A DNA stretch of 64,000 bases from Halohasta litorea (lineage in GTDB: Archaea; Halobacteriota; Halobacteria; Halobacteriales; Haloferacaceae): NCBI RefSeq assembly GCF_024494645.1, contig NZ_JANHDJ010000006.1, positions 62,001 to 126,000 of the forward strand. The letters run 5' to 3'. How positions within the stretch are numbered: the first letter of the stretch is position 1; every line of letters starts with the position of its first letter. The position numbers were made by a program, and so were the translations under genes. The notes under the pieces were generated by a model. That model had not been told where the DNA came from and ran no database searches. It saw nothing but the letters and a program-made list of their open reading frames with translations. This document shows, piece by piece, positions 33,036 to 40,132 of the stretch.

Positions 33036-34421
33036 ATGCAATCGACCCTAACAGCCACCACCGACTATCGCCCCGGCCTCGAGGACCGAGACTGGTCGTT
33101 CAAGGGTGCGACGACCGACTACGGCACCCACGACCTCCACAAGTACCCCGCCCGGATGATCCCCCAGATTCCGGACGCGCTGTTCGAACATTGGACGCAC
33201 ACAGGGACGCTCTCCGAAGGCGATCTGGTGTTCGATCCATTCTCCGGGAGCGGCACGACAGCGGCTGAAGCCCGGCGACACGGCCTGAACGCTATCGCGA
33301 CCGATATTAACCCGTTCGCGTGTCTCCTCTCGCGAACCAAATCAACGGTTCCCGATCTCGATACACTCGAGTCCGCAATTCGCCAGTGTCTCGGGACAGA
33401 CTGGGCGACTCGCGAACAGTTCATCGAGGAGAATTACCAGTCCGCAGCGAGCCAACACCGGACCAAACACGGCGGCGACATCTACACGGAAGACTCGGGA
33501 GACCAGAATTACAACGCATACGGAGTCCGAAAGGGTTGGTTCCCTGAACCGCAACTAGCGAAGATCACGGCCATGAGCCGGCAGTTAAGTGAACTGCGAG
33601 CAGAATACGACCACGAGGTAATCCGGTTCATCCGGATCGCTCTCGCACAGGCCGCGCGGAACATTAGCTATCAGCGAGATTCCGAGTTTAAGCGCCACCG
33701 GATCCCAGAGGCCGACCGCGAAAGCCACGATCCGAAGTTCACGGAGACGTTCATTGAGACTCTCAGGGAGAACTTCTACGGGCTTGTTGACTACGCTACG
33801 CAGGTTTCAGATGAAACGACCGCGACAATCAAGTACGCGGACTGTCGCGATACAAGCGTTCTCGCACCAGATTCTGCCGATGCTGTTGTCTCTAGCCCCC
33901 CCTATGGTGACCATTCCACCACCGTTGCGTACGGCGGTTTCAGCACCGACCCCGCAGCCGTCGCGACGCCGCTCAAGCTCGACCAGATGACGGACGTCGA
34001 CCCGAGTGGCCTCGGTGGGAGCAAAACCACCTCAGACATCGAGTTCGCCACGGTCAGCGAGTGGTCGCCAACGCTTCGGGCCACCGTCGACGCGCTGAAA
34101 GACGTAGATGGGAGAGACGACGACGTGCTCCACTTCTTCGCAGACTACGCCGAGACGCTCGAACAGATGGCCCGCGTCGTGAAGCCAGGACAGCCCGTTG
34201 CGATCGTCTTAGGCAATCGGACGGTCTCGCGAGTCCCCATTCCGATGAACGTCATCACCATCGAAATTGCCCAGCAGTTCCAGCTCGACCTCGAACACAG
34301 TCTTCCGCGGTCCATCCCCTCGAAGACACTCCCATACGAGAACGCCCCGGAGAACATTCCCGGCCAGACAGGCGGGTTGATCGCCGACGAGTACGTGCTC
34401 ATCTTCCGCGCCGGCCAGTAG
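33036..34421 (+). CDS. beta-class DNA methyltransferase (N4-cytosine or N6-adenine)
   Basis: A 461-residue enzyme. LVFDPFSGSGTT (64-75) is the AdoMet-binding motif and SSPPYGD (286-292) the catalytic motif; the AdoMet motif lies upstream of SPPY here, which is not the usual order of the beta class, with a long ~210-residue insert between them that may be the target recognition domain. SPPY is typical of N4-cytosine enzymes. HKYPARMIP (35-43) is a familiar start in this type. No nuclease gene is adjacent. It converges with the 34426 gene, stops 4 bases apart. Confidence 0.85.
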   Translation: MQSTLTATTDYRPGLEDRDWSFKGATTDYGTHDLHKYPARMIPQIPDALFEHWTHTGTLSEGDLVFDPFSGSGTTAAEARRHGLNAIATDINPFACLLSRTKSTVPDLDTLESAIRQCLGTDWATREQFIEENYQSAASQHRTKHGGDIYTEDSGDQNYNAYGVRKGWFPEPQLAKITAMSRQLSELRAEYDHEVIRFIRIALAQAARNISYQRDSEFKRHRIPEADRESHDPKFTETFIETLRENFYGLVDYATQVSDETTATIKYADCRDTSVLAPDSADAVVSSPPYGDHSTTVAYGGFSTDPAAVATPLKLDQMTDVDPSGLGGSKTTSDIEFATVSEWSPTLRATVDALKDVDGRDDDVLHFFADYAETLEQMARVVKPGQPVAIVLGNRTVSRVPIPMNVITIEIAQQFQLDLEHSLPRSIPSKTLPYENAPENIPGQTGGLIADEYVLIFRAGQ

Positions 34422-34425
34422 CCGG

Positions 34426-34698
34426 TCACCGAACGACGAGAAATCCATCGTCGTACTCCACGCTCAGGTCCCCCAGGTGAAGACACTCGTCGCATGTAAC
34501 CGTGGGTGCGAGAAGGTCGAGCCAGCAGGGATCGTTCGCAATCGTGAACTGGTGATACAGGCCGTGTTTCGTCTGTTTTGTCTCAAGGACATCTCCCTCG
34601 ACCGTCCGGACAACAGCGATCCCGTTGTGGAGCTCGACCATCTCCGAATCGGGCAGCCACCCCTCGACTCGCCGGACGTATTCCTCCAAGTCACACAT
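34426..34698 (-). CDS. hypothetical protein with CxxC
   Basis: A 90-residue acidic beta-rich protein. A TCDEC pair near residues 68-72 is the only feature. It overlaps the upstream PPC-domain gene by 8 bases and is probably cotranscribed with it. Unrecognised. Confidence 0.65.
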   Translation of the reverse strand: MCDLEEYVRRVEGWLPDSEMVELHNGIAVVRTVEGDVLETKQTKHGLYHQFTIANDPCWLDLLAPTVTCDECLHLGDLSVEYDDGFLVVR

Positions 34699-35185
34699 CG
34701 GTGTGATTCAGGTTGAAGCCAGTCTCGGGGTGCGTCTCCGGGCTCGCTTCGATATCGGCACTCAACCACTGTCGAGTATCCAGCACGGGCGTTGCGCTGC
34801 TCTCTCGGTCGACGGGTTCGTCGAACAGGTCCGCATACACCTCGCCGACGAACACCTCTGCGGACTCGAGGTGGCCACCGATCGAATTGCCCTCCATGTC
34901 CGCGACCGTGACGTGAGTGTGAGCGAACATCGACCCGTCGACGCACGCGAAGTTTCCGACACAGAAGGTCAGCTCCAGCGGTTCCTCGAAGTGAATACTG
35001 TCGTAGTGCCGCTCCTGTTGGTCGAAAAACCAGAGAGTCGCGTTGCGAAGCCCACCGAACCCGATGAACCAGCCCCCTTCTGCGCCAACATCCGACGCAG
35101 CTTGTTCGATTCCCGCACGAAGCTCCTCTCCATCCTGTAGCCGTACGAATAGACGCTCGTCTACACCGACGGTCGAATACTCCAT
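34691..35185 (-). CDS. PPC-domain (DUF296) protein
   Basis: A 164-residue protein matching the PPC/DUF296 fold (COG1661): an opening FVRLQDGEEL strand, GGWFIGFGGLRNATLWFFD, the ELTFCVGNF strand and the metal-binding-like FAHTHVTVAD, then GGHL. In prokaryotes these stand alone and are annotated as DNA-binding or regulatory proteins without firm function. On the minus strand TTTTGTAAAG lies about 30 bases before the ATG, a canonical promoter. Leads a two-gene minus unit with 34426. Confidence 0.82.
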   Translation of the reverse strand: MEYSTVGVDERLFVRLQDGEELRAGIEQAASDVGAEGGWFIGFGGLRNATLWFFDQQERHYDSIHFEEPLELTFCVGNFACVDGSMFAHTHVTVADMEGNSIGGHLESAEVFVGEVYADLFDEPVDRESSATPVLDTRQWLSADIEASPETHPETGFNLNHTDV

Positions 35186-35248
35186 ACAGCCCGCTCACAA
35201 CCACTTTACAAAAGCCTGCTCCCGTTAACAATAGTGGAGATCTGGAGG

Positions 35249-35279
35249 TTAGTTTGTATCCGGCGAGGTGGGTGACCCG
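35249..35279 (+). promoter_or_regulatory. GTTTNTAG-CCGA box 13
   Basis: TTTGTAT at 35253-35259, CCGGCGA, GGTGGGTGA. It lies 72 bases before ATG 35325, giving a leader of about 45 bases. Confidence 0.7.
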
Positions 35280-35324
35280 GCGGGGAAGATTAATCACATC
35301 CAGCACCGACGGGAAAATCACACC

Positions 35325-35822
35325 ATGTCCGACACTAGCGATGACACCGACAACACGCCCGACGGCTTTCGTGCTGTCGACCCAGAACCGGGAAGAACCT
35401 CGCCGATAGGCGAACCAGTCGAACTGATATACGAACCGGAAGGATGCGTGTTAGACTTCGAGGGGTCCGATTACACCTGTACCGTGGTAGTTCTCCAAAC
35501 ACCATCTCTGTACTTGACCGAACTAAGTATAGAAACAGAGGCTGGCGATACCAAGTTCGAAAAGGGCTATGCGGCGAACGAAGCTCGTGCACTTGCCGAA
35601 CAACTTCTCGGAGGCAACGCTCCAAAACTCACGCAGTTCGTGGGTGGAGTACAAAACGCCGAAACGCTCGGGCAGTATCTCAAGTACGGCGCGTCCATGG
35701 CTGGTACGCTCGCCATTGGAGAGGTCGCAGGCGACGACACCATCGATGCGTTCAAAGAAGGAAAAATCACGACCGAAGAATTCCTCCACGAATACGGGCG
35801 GAACGTCGACAAGATGTTCTGA
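35325..35822 (+). CDS. hypothetical protein
   Basis: A 165-residue protein with an acidic disordered start (~25 residues), a beta-rich middle and a small Gly/Ala-rich region (YGASMAGTLAIGEVAG) near the end that is mildly hydrophobic but too short for a confident membrane helix. ATG 35325 is preferred to an in-frame GTG at 35268 inside the box. Unrecognised. Confidence 0.68.
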   Translation: MSDTSDDTDNTPDGFRAVDPEPGRTSPIGEPVELIYEPEGCVLDFEGSDYTCTVVVLQTPSLYLTELSIETEAGDTKFEKGYAANEARALAEQLLGGNAPKLTQFVGGVQNAETLGQYLKYGASMAGTLAIGEVAGDDTIDAFKEGKITTEEFLHEYGRNVDKMF

Positions 35823-35910
35823 ATTGCTCTTAAAAGAAAATCAGAAGACAAACACCACCCCCCGCCACGTCCGCAATTCGAAGAGTGGAGAAAAGAGCGC
35901 GCCCCGCAGA

Positions 35911-35946
35911 GAGGTTTTGTATGTCCCGAGAGGGGGTGAGGAGAGA
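35911..35946 (+). promoter_or_regulatory. GTTTNTAG-CCGA box 14
   Basis: TTTTGTAT at 35915-35922, GTCCCGA, GGGGGTGAGGAGAG. The rpa start is 97 bases downstream, so the transcript has a leader of about 70 bases rich in purines and CCTCTC, which could fold or be regulated. Confidence 0.78.
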
Positions 35947-36011
35947 GAAAAAGGGGAGAAGCAGCCTCCGCTCAAGCCTCTCTCGGAAGATCGGACTAGA
36001 AACCAACAGAC

Positions 36012-37022
36012 ATGAGCAACGTAGCAAGCAACGCGGCAGACCTCGTGGAAACGTACGGCGACCAAGCAGACCTGAACGTCGAACAGATCGAAGCGCAGAT
36101 CCAGAATCTCGTCGACGAGTACCTCCTGCCCGTCGGCGAAGCAACCCGGAGCGTCGAGAACACGATCTGCGACAACGCCGGCATCGAGCGGTCCGAGACG
36201 CCGACGAACGACACGGAAGCAGAGACGAACTACGACGCCTTCGACCCGACCCCTGTCGAAGAGATCACCGAGGAGGGCACCTGGCACGATCTCGCCGTCG
36301 AGGTCGTCCAGCTGTGGTCGCCCAACAGCGACAGCATGGCGCAGGTCGGCCTGCTCGGGGACGAGACCGATAAAATCAAGTTCACAATCTGGGAGGGAAC
36401 GGAGGGCATCCCCGAACTCGAGGAGGGACAGACCTACCACATTCAGAACGTCGTCGCCGACGAGTACGAAGGCCGGTACTCGGTGAAGTTCACGAAGAAC
36501 AGCCAGGTCACCGTCGCGGAAGACGAAGAGATCGACATCCAGAGCAGCGAGACGGCTCACGAAGGAGCCATCGTCGCCATCAACACGGGCTCGGGACTGA
36601 TCAAGCGGTGTCCCGACGACGACTGTACGCGCGTCGTCCAGAACGGACGGTGTGCCGAACACGGCCCCGTCGAGGGCGAGTTCGACCTTCGGATCAAGGC
36701 GGTCATCGACAACGGCGAGACGGCACAGGATGTCGTCTTCGATCAGGAAGCGACCGAGGCAGCGACGAGCATGGACCTCGAGAAAGCCAAGGAGATGGCG
36801 ATGGACGCGCTCGATACGACCGTCGTCGCCGACGAGATTCGCGCGGAGGTCCTCGGCAAGTACGTCGAGATTCGCGGTCCCGTCTTCGGACAGTACCTCC
36901 TCGTCAACGACGCCACCTTCTGTACGGGCGCAGACGACGATGTGGTCGCCGCACTCGAAGACCTCGTGAGCGACGACGCCGACATCAGCGCCGACGCAAC
37001 GCCCGCCGAGACCGCCGCGTAA
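36012..37022 (+). CDS. rpa: replication protein A (ssDNA-binding)
   Basis: A 336-residue RPA of the haloarchaeal single-OB-plus-zinc type. Residues ~85-170 form the OB fold (W.DLAVEVVQLW...KFTIWEG). Cys200, Cys205, Cys214 and His217 form the zinc finger, followed by a C-terminal winged-like segment. It coats single-stranded DNA in replication and repair. First gene of a three-gene operon with the RPA-associated protein, the standard haloarchaeal arrangement. It is likely element-encoded to serve its own replication. Confidence 0.92.
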   Translation: MSNVASNAADLVETYGDQADLNVEQIEAQIQNLVDEYLLPVGEATRSVENTICDNAGIERSETPTNDTEAETNYDAFDPTPVEEITEEGTWHDLAVEVVQLWSPNSDSMAQVGLLGDETDKIKFTIWEGTEGIPELEEGQTYHIQNVVADEYEGRYSVKFTKNSQVTVAEDEEIDIQSSETAHEGAIVAINTGSGLIKRCPDDDCTRVVQNGRCAEHGPVEGEFDLRIKAVIDNGETAQDVVFDQEATEAATSMDLEKAKEMAMDALDTTVVADEIRAEVLGKYVEIRGPVFGQYLLVNDATFCTGADDDVVAALEDLVSDDADISADATPAETAA

Positions 37023-37057
37023 CGACCGACAACCACCCACCAGACAACACTACACCC

Positions 37058-37735
37058 ATGAGTGACAACGACACCAACAACAGCAACGGCAGCCAGCGCG
37101 AACGGAACAAAGCGACCCGGATGTTCGCAACGGAGTTCAACGAGTCCAACACCGAGTTCAAAATGCCCGCAGACATCGAGTCCGACGGCGACCGCGCACC
37201 GAACTACTACTTGACGCCGACCGGCGCAGGCGTCCACCGCGTCCTGATGATGGGGACGTTGATGGAAGTCGCGAAGGTCAACGACAGCCCGACCACCTAC
37301 CGGGCGAAGATCCGCGACGCGACGGGCGTCTTCTACGTGTACGCCGGCCAGTACGACCCGGAGACGGTCAGCGTGCTCGAAGAGCTCGCCCCCGACGGCG
37401 ATCGCGAGGAGCTGACGGCGTCCGAAGTCGAACACGTGATGGTGATGGGCAAGCCGAACAGCTACACCACCGACCGTGGACAGACCTACGTCTCGGTCGA
37501 GCCCGAATTCCTCCTCGTCTCCGACGCAGGCACTCGCGAGCGGTGGACGGCCGAGGCGGCGAAGTTCACGCTCGAACGGGTACAGGCGTACGAGAACGGT
37601 ACAGCCCCGTTCGACAGCGAGGCTGACCAACAGTACGAGTTCGACGTAAGCATCATCCGTGACGACGTCGAGCCCATCGCCGAGGACTTCATCTCGGCCG
37701 ACGAGGAACCCGACGCAGCGCCCGCCCCGGTGTGA
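37058..37735 (+). CDS. rpap: RPA-associated protein (COG3390)
   Basis: A 225-residue protein of the RPA-associated (COG3390) family found next to rpa in haloarchaea. After a disordered start it has an OB-like domain (RVLMMGTLMEVAKV, R.KIRDATGVFYVYAGQYDP) and a P-x2-Y-x6-Y-V-x-VEPE segment. It binds RPA and helps it act on single-stranded DNA. ATG 37058 follows the rpa stop by 35 bases. Its end overlaps a possible GTG start of the next gene. Confidence 0.88.
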   Translation: MSDNDTNNSNGSQRERNKATRMFATEFNESNTEFKMPADIESDGDRAPNYYLTPTGAGVHRVLMMGTLMEVAKVNDSPTTYRAKIRDATGVFYVYAGQYDPETVSVLEELAPDGDREELTASEVEHVMVMGKPNSYTTDRGQTYVSVEPEFLLVSDAGTRERWTAEAAKFTLERVQAYENGTAPFDSEADQQYEFDVSIIRDDVEPIAEDFISADEEPDAAPAPV

Positions 37736-37737
37736 CC

Positions 37738-38016
37738 ATGAGCGACTCCTCATCCGATCGACCACTCGAAGACGACGTCAACCGACTCAACAACCGCTAC
37801 AGCGACGACCTCGCCGACAGCGAAATCGTCCTCCGAGAGATCCCCGGCACGCCGCGGTATCGGCTGGTGATTGAGCCAGTCGATCCGAGCGAACACGACC
37901 ACGACTTCCAGAAAGACCTCGGCGAGACGTTCGATGAAGCCGGGATGCGAGCGTTCATCGCCGGCCTCGAAGCCGCTCCGCTCATCGCCCAAAAGGCAGA
38001 ATCGGCCACGGAATAG
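37738..38016 (+). CDS. third gene of rpa operon, hypothetical
   Basis: A 92-residue acidic protein, unrecognised, with ILREIPGTPRYRLV and a helical end. ATG 37738 is used; a GTG at 37732 overlapping the previous TGA is also possible and would add two residues. Its place behind rpa and rpap suggests a role in single-strand DNA handling, by context only. Confidence 0.7.
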   Translation: MSDSSSDRPLEDDVNRLNNRYSDDLADSEIVLREIPGTPRYRLVIEPVDPSEHDHDFQKDLGETFDEAGMRAFIAGLEAAPLIAQKAESATE

Positions 38017-38048
38017 AGTTTCTAGCTCCCGAGAGATGGTGTGAGGGC
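38016..38048 (+). promoter_or_regulatory. GTTTNTAG-CCGA box 15 (ahead of tRNA genes)
   Basis: TTTCTAG at 38019-38025, CTCCCGA, GATGGTGTGAGG. No protein gene follows within 340 bases; the next features are two tRNA genes at 38124 and 38236, so this box apparently drives a tRNA-plus-mRNA transcript. Confidence 0.75.
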
Positions 38049-38123
38049 GGAAGAGCGCCCTCTCTACTCACCGAAAAGTAGATACTCCCCGTCCCCAACG
38101 TTGGAACACAGACCAACCAACGA

Positions 38124-38228
38124 AGTTCCGTGGTGTAGACGGCCAATCATAATGGCCTTTGGGCGTCGTTCGTCCCCTCGGACGGCGGAAGTTAGCCATT
38201 GACGGCGGTTCGAATCCGCCCGGAACTA
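38124..38228 (+). tRNA. tRNA-Gln(UUG) with 31-nt intron
   Basis: Acceptor arms AGTTCCG (38124-38130) and CGGAACT (38221-38227) pair perfectly, discriminator A at 38228. Anticodon stem ATGGC/GCCAT (38152-38156, 38195-38199), T-arm GGCGG/CCGCC. The anticodon TTG is 38159-38161. The intron 38163-38193 lies at 37/38. CTTT pairs with GAAG, bulges GGG and TTA have three bases each, and an 8-bp inner helix closes it, a full bulge-helix-bulge. The spliced loop is CTTTGGA. No CCA is encoded. Confidence 0.93.
38163..38193 (+). other. archaeal tRNA intron (BHB)
   Basis: A 31-nt intron with inner helix CGTCGTTC/GGACGGCG around loop GTCCCCTC. Splice points fall after the second base of each three-base bulge (GG^G and TT^A), as needed for archaeal splicing endonuclease EndA of the host. 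Confidence 0.88.
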
Positions 38229-38235
38229 TCACGAT

Positions 38236-38310
38236 GCCAGAAGAGCATGGGTGGTTCATGCACTCGACTTGTAACCGAGATTCACCGGGGTTCAAATCCC
38301 TGTTCTGGCT
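38236..38310 (+). tRNA. tRNA-Thr(UGU), atypical
   Basis: Acceptor GCCAGAA/TTCTGGC (38236-38242, 38303-38309) and D-stem GCAT/ATGC are perfect; T-arm CGGGG/CCCTG. The anticodon TGT is 38270-38272 with a TT GT AA loop. Discriminator T at 38310 fits archaeal tRNA-Thr. Odd points: position 8 is G rather than U, A14 is missing and the last anticodon-stem pair is A-C, so the tertiary core is unusual. It lies 7 bases after tRNA-Gln. Confidence 0.82.
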
Positions 38311-38389
38311 CTTGCGGCCTTCTCTCCTCTCTTTAGCTCACTACGCAGTAACAACACCACCGATGACACCACCACCCAACACCCAAACG

Positions 38390-38707
38390 ATGAACGAATT
38401 CGAGACCACACTCAAAAACACCGATCACCTGACCGAGGAAACGGCACAGAACCTGCGTGAGGAACTGCTTGCGGCTCTCGAGTGCGACAACTCGTGGATA
38501 CTGGACGGAGACTCCGCCGAACCGTGCGTCGACGAGACCGGTGACTGGCATCTGTTCACGCTGATCCACGAAGACAGCCACGACCGGAGTGTCACCGTAC
38601 TCATACACGCGGTAACGCTCTCCATCCAGACCTATCTCGAACCGGCGGGCGTCTACACGGAACCCTCTCAGAGTATCGAGCACATCCAGACTGCACTTTC
38701 AGATTAA
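38390..38707 (+). CDS. hypothetical protein
   Basis: A 105-residue acidic protein, unrecognised, with a helical start and a beta-rich core (WHLFTLIHEDSHDRSVTVLIHAVTLSIQ). ATG 38390 is preferred; ATG 38363 in frame would add nine Pro/Thr residues. A longer reading frame that runs back through the tRNA genes is not real. Probably cotranscribed with the tRNAs behind box 15. Confidence 0.68.
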   Translation: MNEFETTLKNTDHLTEETAQNLREELLAALECDNSWILDGDSAEPCVDETGDWHLFTLIHEDSHDRSVTVLIHAVTLSIQTYLEPAGVYTEPSQSIEHIQTALSD

Positions 38708-38716
38708 CCAACCACC

Positions 38717-39043
38717 ATGAACATCAGCTCACTTCCTAACCGAAAGTTGTCGTTTAACGAAAAAGAACAACTAGCCGCCACCGCTCTCGAGGCCGTGACG
38801 GTCTCTCCCACGAGGATGGGCGACCCGAAAGACGCTCCAACCATTTCCGATTTCGTCCTTATCACCGAGGATTCGATCCACGGGGTCCACTTTAATGGAG
38901 ACTCGTGGGAGCGTCTGGCAACGAGAAACAAGCCGGATGGTGCATTCGAAGGAGAATTCTTCACAAACACAGACCACGACCACGACGAATACAGGGATGT
39001 AGTTGAAACCCTCGAGAACGCCAGATCAGGCCCCGAAGAATGA
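38717..39043 (+). CDS. hypothetical protein
   Basis: A 108-residue acidic protein, unrecognised, with a V-LITEDSIHGVHFNGDSWERL strand pair and an acidic tail. It follows the 38390 gene by 9 bases and precedes tRNA-Ser by 74 bases, so it lies inside the tRNA cluster. Confidence 0.68.
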   Translation: MNISSLPNRKLSFNEKEQLAATALEAVTVSPTRMGDPKDAPTISDFVLITEDSIHGVHFNGDSWERLATRNKPDGAFEGEFFTNTDHDHDEYRDVVETLENARSGPEE

Positions 39044-39117
39044 GCCACTGGAACATGACGTTCGTTCCGAACAGCCGACCGAAACGGCCTTAACAGGCTG
39101 TACTCACTACGCAGCAG

Positions 39118-39201
39118 GGGAGGGTGGCAGAGCGGCCTATTGCGCCGGTCTTGAAAACCGGTGTCCGAGAGGACTCCTGGGTTCGAATCCCAGCCCTCCC
39201 G
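39118..39201 (+). tRNA. tRNA-Ser(UGA)
   Basis: A type II tRNA. Acceptor GGGAGGG/CCCTCCC (39118-39124, 39194-39200), discriminator G; anticodon stem CCGGT/ACCGG with loop CTTGAAA, anticodon TGA at 39152-39154. It has the long variable arm with GTCC/GGAC stem that marks Ser, and T-arm CTGGG/CCCAG. U8 and A14 are present. No CCA is encoded. Reads UCA codons. Confidence 0.95.
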
Positions 39202-39272
39202 TCAACAATATAACAACCATCAATGGTAACTCAGAAGACAACAGTTATTATAATGTACAATTTGGTTCAGAC

Positions 39273-39818
39273 ATGACAGAGTCGGTAGATCGAGTTCAGA
39301 AGGTCCTTATTATTGACGACAATGACGATCTCCGCGAACTACAAAAGCTCCTTCTGAAGCCCACATACTCGGTAGAAACTGCTGAGTGTGGGATGTCAGG
39401 TCTAGAAACCTTAGACCACAGCACCGATGTCGTATTGCTTGATCGGAACATGCCTGGCCTCTCAGGAACCGAGACAGCCGTCGCGATCCGAGAAAGCGAG
39501 TACAATCCGGCAGTCGCGATCGTCTCCGCCAACCCTGCCGACACTGACATTTTCAAAATTCCGTGTGACGCCTACCTCGAAAAGCCAGTCAAACAACCCG
39601 ATCTGATCAGCACTGTCGAAGAGTTGCTCTCGAGAGCATTACACGACTCAACCCTGCGCGAATTCCTTGCTCTCGAATCCAAGCACCGCGCCCTCCGAAA
39701 ATCCACATTCGGGAACTGCCACACTGACGAGTTTAAAGAATCAGTCCGCAAGTTAAAATCGTTAGAGAAGCAGCTCGCTGGTAATGCGGTTACGGGCAAC
39801 TCGGCCGTTTCAGATTAA
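39273..39818 (+). CDS. REC-HalX response regulator
   Basis: A 181-residue response regulator. The receiver domain has Asp15/Asp16, phosphoacceptor Asp57 (VVLLDRNMPG), Ser85 and Lys104. The C-terminal ~65 residues (LREFLALESKHRALRKS... ESVRKLKSLEKQL) fit the helical HalX domain seen only in haloarchaea. It would receive phosphate from a host histidine kinase. No kinase is near. ATG 39273 follows an AT-rich TTATTATAATG promoter-like stretch (39245-39255). It lacks the CCGA box and looks host-derived, placed right after tRNA-Ser. Confidence 0.88.
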   Translation: MTESVDRVQKVLIIDDNDDLRELQKLLLKPTYSVETAECGMSGLETLDHSTDVVLLDRNMPGLSGTETAVAIRESEYNPAVAIVSANPADTDIFKIPCDAYLEKPVKQPDLISTVEELLSRALHDSTLREFLALESKHRALRKSTFGNCHTDEFKESVRKLKSLEKQLAGNAVTGNSAVSD

Positions 39819-39855
39819 GGGACTACCCACAGAGAACGAACAACTCCAGCACCGG

Positions 39856-40020
39856 TCACCGCATCTCGTCCAACCTCTCGATCAGCGCGGTCGTGTCCTC
39901 TCCGCCTTCCGTGCGAAGCTGTCCATTGTGTTGGCCGGCAATGGGCTCCTCATCAGTTTCGAACGAGGCCATCTCTTCGAACCGTGCGTACTCGTCTTCG
40001 TCGTACTCTCCGTATCCCAT
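39856..40020 (-). CDS. 54-residue haloarchaeal small protein (DUF5786-like)
   Basis: A short minus-strand frame starting MGYGEYDEDEY with an acidic, Glu/Asp-rich body and a C-terminal TALIERLDEMR helix. The start (MGxGxYDE) and the end (LL..L.EM) resemble the DUF5786 family of small haloarchaeal proteins. A GATATAACA box about 30 bases before the ATG on the minus strand (around 40045-40055) supports expression. Convergent with the response regulator. Confidence 0.68.
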   Translation of the reverse strand: MGYGEYDEDEYARFEEMASFETDEEPIAGQHNGQLRTEGGEDTTALIERLDEMR

Positions 40021-40101
40021 GGCTTACACTTCAACCTCCACAGCCTAGTGTTATATCTGTTTGGGTGTTGCTGTCAACTGACACAACGATACGGCCAGTA
40101 G

Positions 40102-40130
40102 AAGGTTTGTAAATCCCGTTTGGGAGTGGA
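40102..40130 (+). promoter_or_regulatory. GTTTNTAG-CCGA box 16
   Basis: TTTGTAA at 40105-40111, ATCCCGT, TTGGGAGTGGAAG, 28 bases before ATG 40133. Confidence 0.72.
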
Positions 40131-40132
40131 AG

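Noticed and set aside
35841-37040. A 399-codon open frame on the minus strand opposite rpa
   Set aside because: It is antisense to a clear RPA gene with family motifs. GC-rich haloarchaeal codon bias keeps this frame open by chance; the protein has no recognisable composition and no promoter.
36743-37765. A 340-codon minus-strand frame opposite rpap
   Set aside because: Shadow of the RPA-associated protein for the same reason.
38159-38389. Upstream extension of the 38390 gene through both tRNA genes
   Set aside because: It would read through the tRNA-Gln intron and tRNA-Thr; ATG 38390 gives a normal protein.
39118-39201. tRNA-Ser as an integration site for the response regulator
   Set aside because: No repeated tRNA 3' end and no integrase in the window; only proximity supports it.
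39784-40101. A 105-codon plus-strand frame after the response regulator
   Set aside because: It opposes the 54-residue DUF5786-like gene (39856-40020), which has a promoter and family-like sequence. The plus frame has odd composition.
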